Positions 61,332-64,000 of a stretch of DNA of 64,000 nucleotides are shown here, piece after piece. Position 1 is the stretch's first letter, and the number at the start of each line of letters is the position of its first letter. A model generated the notes under the pieces. The model was given only the letters and a program-made list of their open reading frames with translations, had not been told where the DNA came from and made no database searches. The stretch is from Gammaproteobacteria bacterium Ga0077536. Its GTDB lineage: Bacteria; Pseudomonadota; Gammaproteobacteria; Ga0077536. The stretch lies in contig LNEL01000046.1 of NCBI GenBank assembly GCA_001464935.1, positions 1 through 64,000 of the forward strand. Direction: 5' to 3'. The position numbers were made by a program, and so were the translations under genes.

Positions 61332-62390
61332 TCAGTCCGACCCGCGCGCGCGTGCGCCGCTGGCAAGCGTCTGCAGCAGGGTCTCGGTCTGCGCCCAGCC
61401 GATGCACGCGTCCGTGATGCTCATGCCGTAAGTCAGCGCCTGTCCCGGTTTCGCATCCTGGCGGCCGGCTTCGATGAAGCTTTCGATCATCACGCCGGAG
61501 ATGCGGCGATCGCCGGCGGCGATCTGGTTCGCGATGTCCTGGCCGACGTCGAGCTGCTTCGCGTGCTGCTTGCTGCTGTTGCCGTGGCTGAGGTCGACGA
61601 TGATCGCGGGCTTGAGGCCGGCTTTCGACATGCGCGACGCGGCGTCCTCGATCGCGGCGGCCTCGTAGTTCGGCTGTTTGCCACCGCGCAGGATCACATG
61701 GCAGTCCGGATTGCCGGCGGTGGCGATCACGGCGACGCCGCCGGCTTTCGTCACGCCGAGGAAATGATGCGGGTGGCTCGCGGCCTGCACGGCGTCGACC
61801 GCCACCTGCACGCTGCCCTCGGTGCCGTTCTTGAAACCGATCGGACACGACAGGCCGCTGGCGAGTTCGCGATGCACCTGGCTCTCGGTCGTGCGCGCGC
61901 CGATGGCGCCCCACGCCACGAGATCGGCGATGTACTGCGGGCTTATCGGATCGAGGAATTCGGTGCCGACCGGCATGCCGAGTTCATTCAGGGCGAGCAA
62001 CAATCGGCGCGCGATGTGCAGGCCGTCGTTGATGCGAAAGCTGTTGTCGAGGCCGGGATCGTTGACGAGCCCCTTCCAGCCGACAGTCGTGCGCGGCTTC
62101 TCGAAATACGTGCGCATCACGATGTAGAGGCCGTCGGCGACCTGTGGCGCGAAGTCGCGCAGGCGTTGTGCGTAGTCGAGCGCGGCGGCCGGATCATGGA
62201 CGGAACAGGGGCCGACGACGACCAGCAGGCGCGGATCCTCGCCGGTCAGAATCCGGCGCACCGTCTGGCGCGCGGCCGTGACGGTGTCGGTGGCACGGTC
62301 GCTGATCGGAATGTCGCGCAGCAGGACCGCCGGCGCGATGACCTCGGTGGTGCCGGTGACGCGAATGTCGTCGGTCGATGCGCGATGCAT
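61332..62390 (-). CDS. aroG: Class I 3-deoxy-7-phosphoheptulonate (DAHP) synthase
   Basis: This 352-residue protein condenses phosphoenolpyruvate and erythrose 4-phosphate, the first step to aromatic amino acids. AroFGH motifs are VVVGPCSVHDP, MRTYFEKPRTTVGWKG, FKNGTEGSVQVAVDA and IVDLSHGNSSKQ. The length fits the family. Which of the E. coli AroF/G/H feedback types it matches cannot be read here, so the symbol is generic. Its ATG lies one base after the stop of the HDOD gene, implying coupling; a second ATG at 62411 lies inside that gene. Confidence 0.94.
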   Translation of the reverse strand: MHRASTDDIRVTGTTEVIAPAVLLRDIPISDRATDTVTAARQTVRRILTGEDPRLLVVVGPCSVHDPAAALDYAQRLRDFAPQVADGLYIVMRTYFEKPRTTVGWKGLVNDPGLDNSFRINDGLHIARRLLLALNELGMPVGTEFLDPISPQYIADLVAWGAIGARTTESQVHRELASGLSCPIGFKNGTEGSVQVAVDAVQAASHPHHFLGVTKAGGVAVIATAGNPDCHVILRGGKQPNYEAAAIEDAASRMSKAGLKPAIIVDLSHGNSSKQHAKQLDVGQDIANQIAAGDRRISGVMIESFIEAGRQDAKPGQALTYGMSITDACIGWAQTETLLQTLASGARARGSD

Positions 62391-62391
62391 G

Positions 62392-63261
62392 TCAGTACGC
62401 GAGGCTCCCACCCGGGTTCAGGATGTTGATCACTTCGAACCACTGCGCGTCGACCTGTTCGAGCGCGGCGGGCAGCACGCTGGCGACGAGCTGGCTCTGC
62501 GCCCAAACGGGGTTCGCGATCGCGGGCTCGGGCCGCGGCTCGCGGCGGTCGATCTTGATGCCGGGCTCGACGAGGATCGTGACTTCGCGCGCGATGTTCA
62601 GCAGTGCCGCATCCTGCGGGAAGCCCGTCGCGCTGCCGGGCCGCAGATGGCAGCGCACGGGCTCGACGAGGCTTTCCGGCACGCCCCAGCTTTCGAGCAG
62701 CGCGCCGCTGACGTCGGCATAGGTGAAGCCATAGAGCTTCACTTCGACGTCGGGGCGTCGCTGCGGATCCTGGCGCAGCGTGTCCAGCACCTGGCGCGAC
62801 AGCGCGGGCGCCTTCGCGTACATCACGAGCTGGCCGACCGCGTGCAACAGACCGGCCGCGAACAGGCGCTCCGGTTGAGGCAGGCGCGCGATGCGGCCGA
62901 GCGCGCGGGCCAGCAGCCCGCAGTGGACGCTCGAGTTCCAGAACGCGTCCATGTCGACGAGACTGTGGGGAATGTCCTTGAACGCGGTGACCGCGCCGGT
63001 GGCGAGCGCGAGCGTGCGCAGCGACTCGGTCCCGCACACGCGCACCGCCATGCCCAGATCGTCGACCGGATTGCGCAACCCGAAGTAGGCGCTGTTGACG
63101 AGTTTGAGCAGCCTGGCTGCGAGCCCCGGATCGTGCGAGATCACCTCGGCCAGATCGGCCGCCGACGCCTTTGGATCGTCCGCCAGCTCCATCACCCGCA
63201 GACACACGCCGGGCAGTGACGCGAGATCGGTGATGTCGGCGACTAGGGATTTGGCATCCAT
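62392..63261 (-). CDS. HDOD-domain signalling protein
   Basis: This 289-residue protein has an HDOD domain over about 15-220: ITDLASLPGVCLRVMELADD, VISHDPGLAARLLKLVNSAY, MAVRVCGTESLRTLALA, and then LFAAGLLHAVGQLV, which lacks the full HD metal pair. Such proteins regulate motility, stress or cell-cycle outputs without phosphohydrolase activity. It is transcribed just ahead of DAHP synthase. Confidence 0.9.
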   Translation of the reverse strand: MDAKSLVADITDLASLPGVCLRVMELADDPKASAADLAEVISHDPGLAARLLKLVNSAYFGLRNPVDDLGMAVRVCGTESLRTLALATGAVTAFKDIPHSLVDMDAFWNSSVHCGLLARALGRIARLPQPERLFAAGLLHAVGQLVMYAKAPALSRQVLDTLRQDPQRRPDVEVKLYGFTYADVSGALLESWGVPESLVEPVRCHLRPGSATGFPQDAALLNIAREVTILVEPGIKIDRREPRPEPAIANPVWAQSQLVASVLPAALEQVDAQWFEVINILNPGGSLAY

Positions 63262-63410
63262 GGCTGTTCAGTATAGCGGCGGGACGGGACAGAAATTTGC
63301 CGGTTGAACAGACGCGGGAAGGCGGGCTGCGTGCAGGCCGTCGCTTGCGGTGAAAGGGCCGGTCCGGCGTCCCCCTGGCGAGGACAACGCTGCGCGAGCA
63401 TGGCCACTCT

Positions 63411-63555
63411 CAGCCCGGATGAAGCGCAGCGGAATCCGGGATCGGGTGCCTGCACGGCGTGGAACCGCGGCAGCTCGATCCCAGATCAGGGTGCCGGGGA
63501 TGAGCGGCCGCGCCTCCGTGATCCCGGATTCCGCTGCGCTTCATCCGGGCTACGG
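63411..63555. repeat. Family-A inverted-repeat element (145 bp, best copy)
   Basis: The left arm AGCCCGGATGAAGCGCAGCG starts at 63412; the right arm CTGCGCTTCATCCGGGCTAC ends at 63553. The arms are almost perfect inversions. The centre shares blocks with the copies at 43842 and 41145. Confidence 0.8.
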
Positions 63556-63572
63556 CAGGCTGACCAGCTGCC

Positions 63573-63607
63573 CCCGGTTTGCGCGCTGCGCGCTCCACCC
63601 GGGCTAC
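63573..63607. repeat. Extra family-A half-arm
   Basis: GCGCTGCGCGCTCCACCCGG followed by GCTAC is a diverged right arm, directly after the full element. It may be the trace of a second insertion or a partial duplication. Confidence 0.5.
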
Positions 63608-63646
63608 ACGAGGCGCCGGACAGGCACTTTCACCGCGCGGCGCCCG

Positions 63647-64000
63647 TCACGCCGGCAGGACGCGCTCCCAGATCAATTGCTGCACGAGCTTCACGCCGTC
63701 GCGGCCGCGGATCGGTGGGGTCTTCAGGGTCAACCGGTTACCGTTCAGTTCGAAGTAGCGGACCTGGTCGCCGCCCGGCCAGCTCGGCGCGTTGGCACCG
63801 ATGACGCTGTGGGTGACGGTGCCGGCGGCGGCGTCGATGCGGTACCTGCCCCAGTAGCTCGTGTAGCTGAGGAAGGCTTCCTTCACTTCTTCGGCCGGCA
63901 CTTCGTCGATGCTGCGCGAGGAGAACAGCGGGCGGTTCGCGGCCATCAGCTGCGCGGACATGTTGCCGGCATCGTCATACATGATTTGCCCGAGCACCTT
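63647..64000 (-). CDS. Lipocalin-like protein, N-terminus beyond the window
   Basis: The reading frame is open to the last base, so the start lies outside the window. The visible 117 residues (GQIMYDDAGNMSAQLMAANR, FLSYTSYWGRYRIDAAAGTV, RYFELNGNRLTLKTPPI) match lipocalin-like (Lipocalin_5) domains, which form a small beta-barrel that may bind hydrophobic ligands. Function is not known. No neighbours are visible. Confidence 0.8.
   Translation of the reverse strand, partial: KVLGQIMYDDAGNMSAQLMAANRPLFSSRSIDEVPAEEVKEAFLSYTSYWGRYRIDAAAGTVTHSVIGANAPSWPGGDQVRYFELNGNRLTLKTPPIRGRDGVKLVQQLIWERVLPA

Overview
The window is 64 kb of GC-rich DNA (about two-thirds G+C), dense with genes and with short intergenic gaps. 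I see no rRNA, tRNA, CRISPR array, prophage or replication origin. The gene mix suggests a chromosomal segment of an aerobic, free-living gammaproteobacterium, perhaps Nevskiales, Steroidobacterales or Xanthomonadales. The pointers are DUF2788 and DUF2189 membrane proteins, an ECF sigma factor with a DUF1109/NrsF anti-sigma, VPLPA/PEP-CTERM-type sorting tags, a REP-associated tyrosine transposase and several oxygenase operons. This placement is an inference from gene families only.

Layout. 1-850: the 3' end of an IS3-family insertion sequence and repeat debris. 849-12028: a two-gene operon for a giant secreted DUF11/SdrD-repeat protein and its outer-membrane beta-barrel partner. 12.4-14.1 kb: a DNA repair glycosylase and an XRE-cupin regulator. 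14.1-21.6 kb: a tightly coupled ten-gene minus-strand operon. It encodes a complete toluene-4-monooxygenase-like diiron hydroxylase (alpha, gamma, Rieske ferredoxin, effector, beta) followed by RidA-, M20-hydrolase-, PuuE/cyclic-imidase-like, small CxxC and CobW-type GTPase genes. Only the NADH reductase is missing. I read this as a pathway that oxygenates and then opens or deaminates a nitrogen-containing compound. 22.5-25.7 kb: a secreted amidase with a CTERM anchor, an LprI-like protein and an AhpD-like protein.

25.7-41.1 kb looks like a conflict/signalling island. It has two TIR-transmembrane sensor proteins (discoidin-like and FGE-sulfatase ectodomains) with a SLOG-like protein, then small unknown genes and a RAYT transposase flanked by inverted GGGTGTCC repeats. 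A minus-strand run follows: a caspase-like peptidase, a 1833-residue double alpha/beta-hydrolase CHAT protease, and a protein with a histone-H1-like tail. A divergent DUF6929-like gene closes it.

41-57 kb: glutathionyl-hydroquinone reductase, ECF sigma and anti-sigma, four genes with CTERM-like tails (three between 44 and 48 kb, one at 56.6 kb), a diguanylate cyclase, a histidine kinase/response regulator pair, an LLM flavin monooxygenase, an enolase-superfamily enzyme and an XRE regulator. 57-61 kb: an operon of PhyH dioxygenase, Rieske oxygenase and acyl-CoA ligase. 61-64 kb: DAHP synthase, an HDOD protein and the end of a lipocalin-like gene.

Two families of about 90-155 bp inverted-repeat (BIME/MITE-like) elements are scattered through the intergenic regions, and a third repeat type is tied to the RAYT gene.
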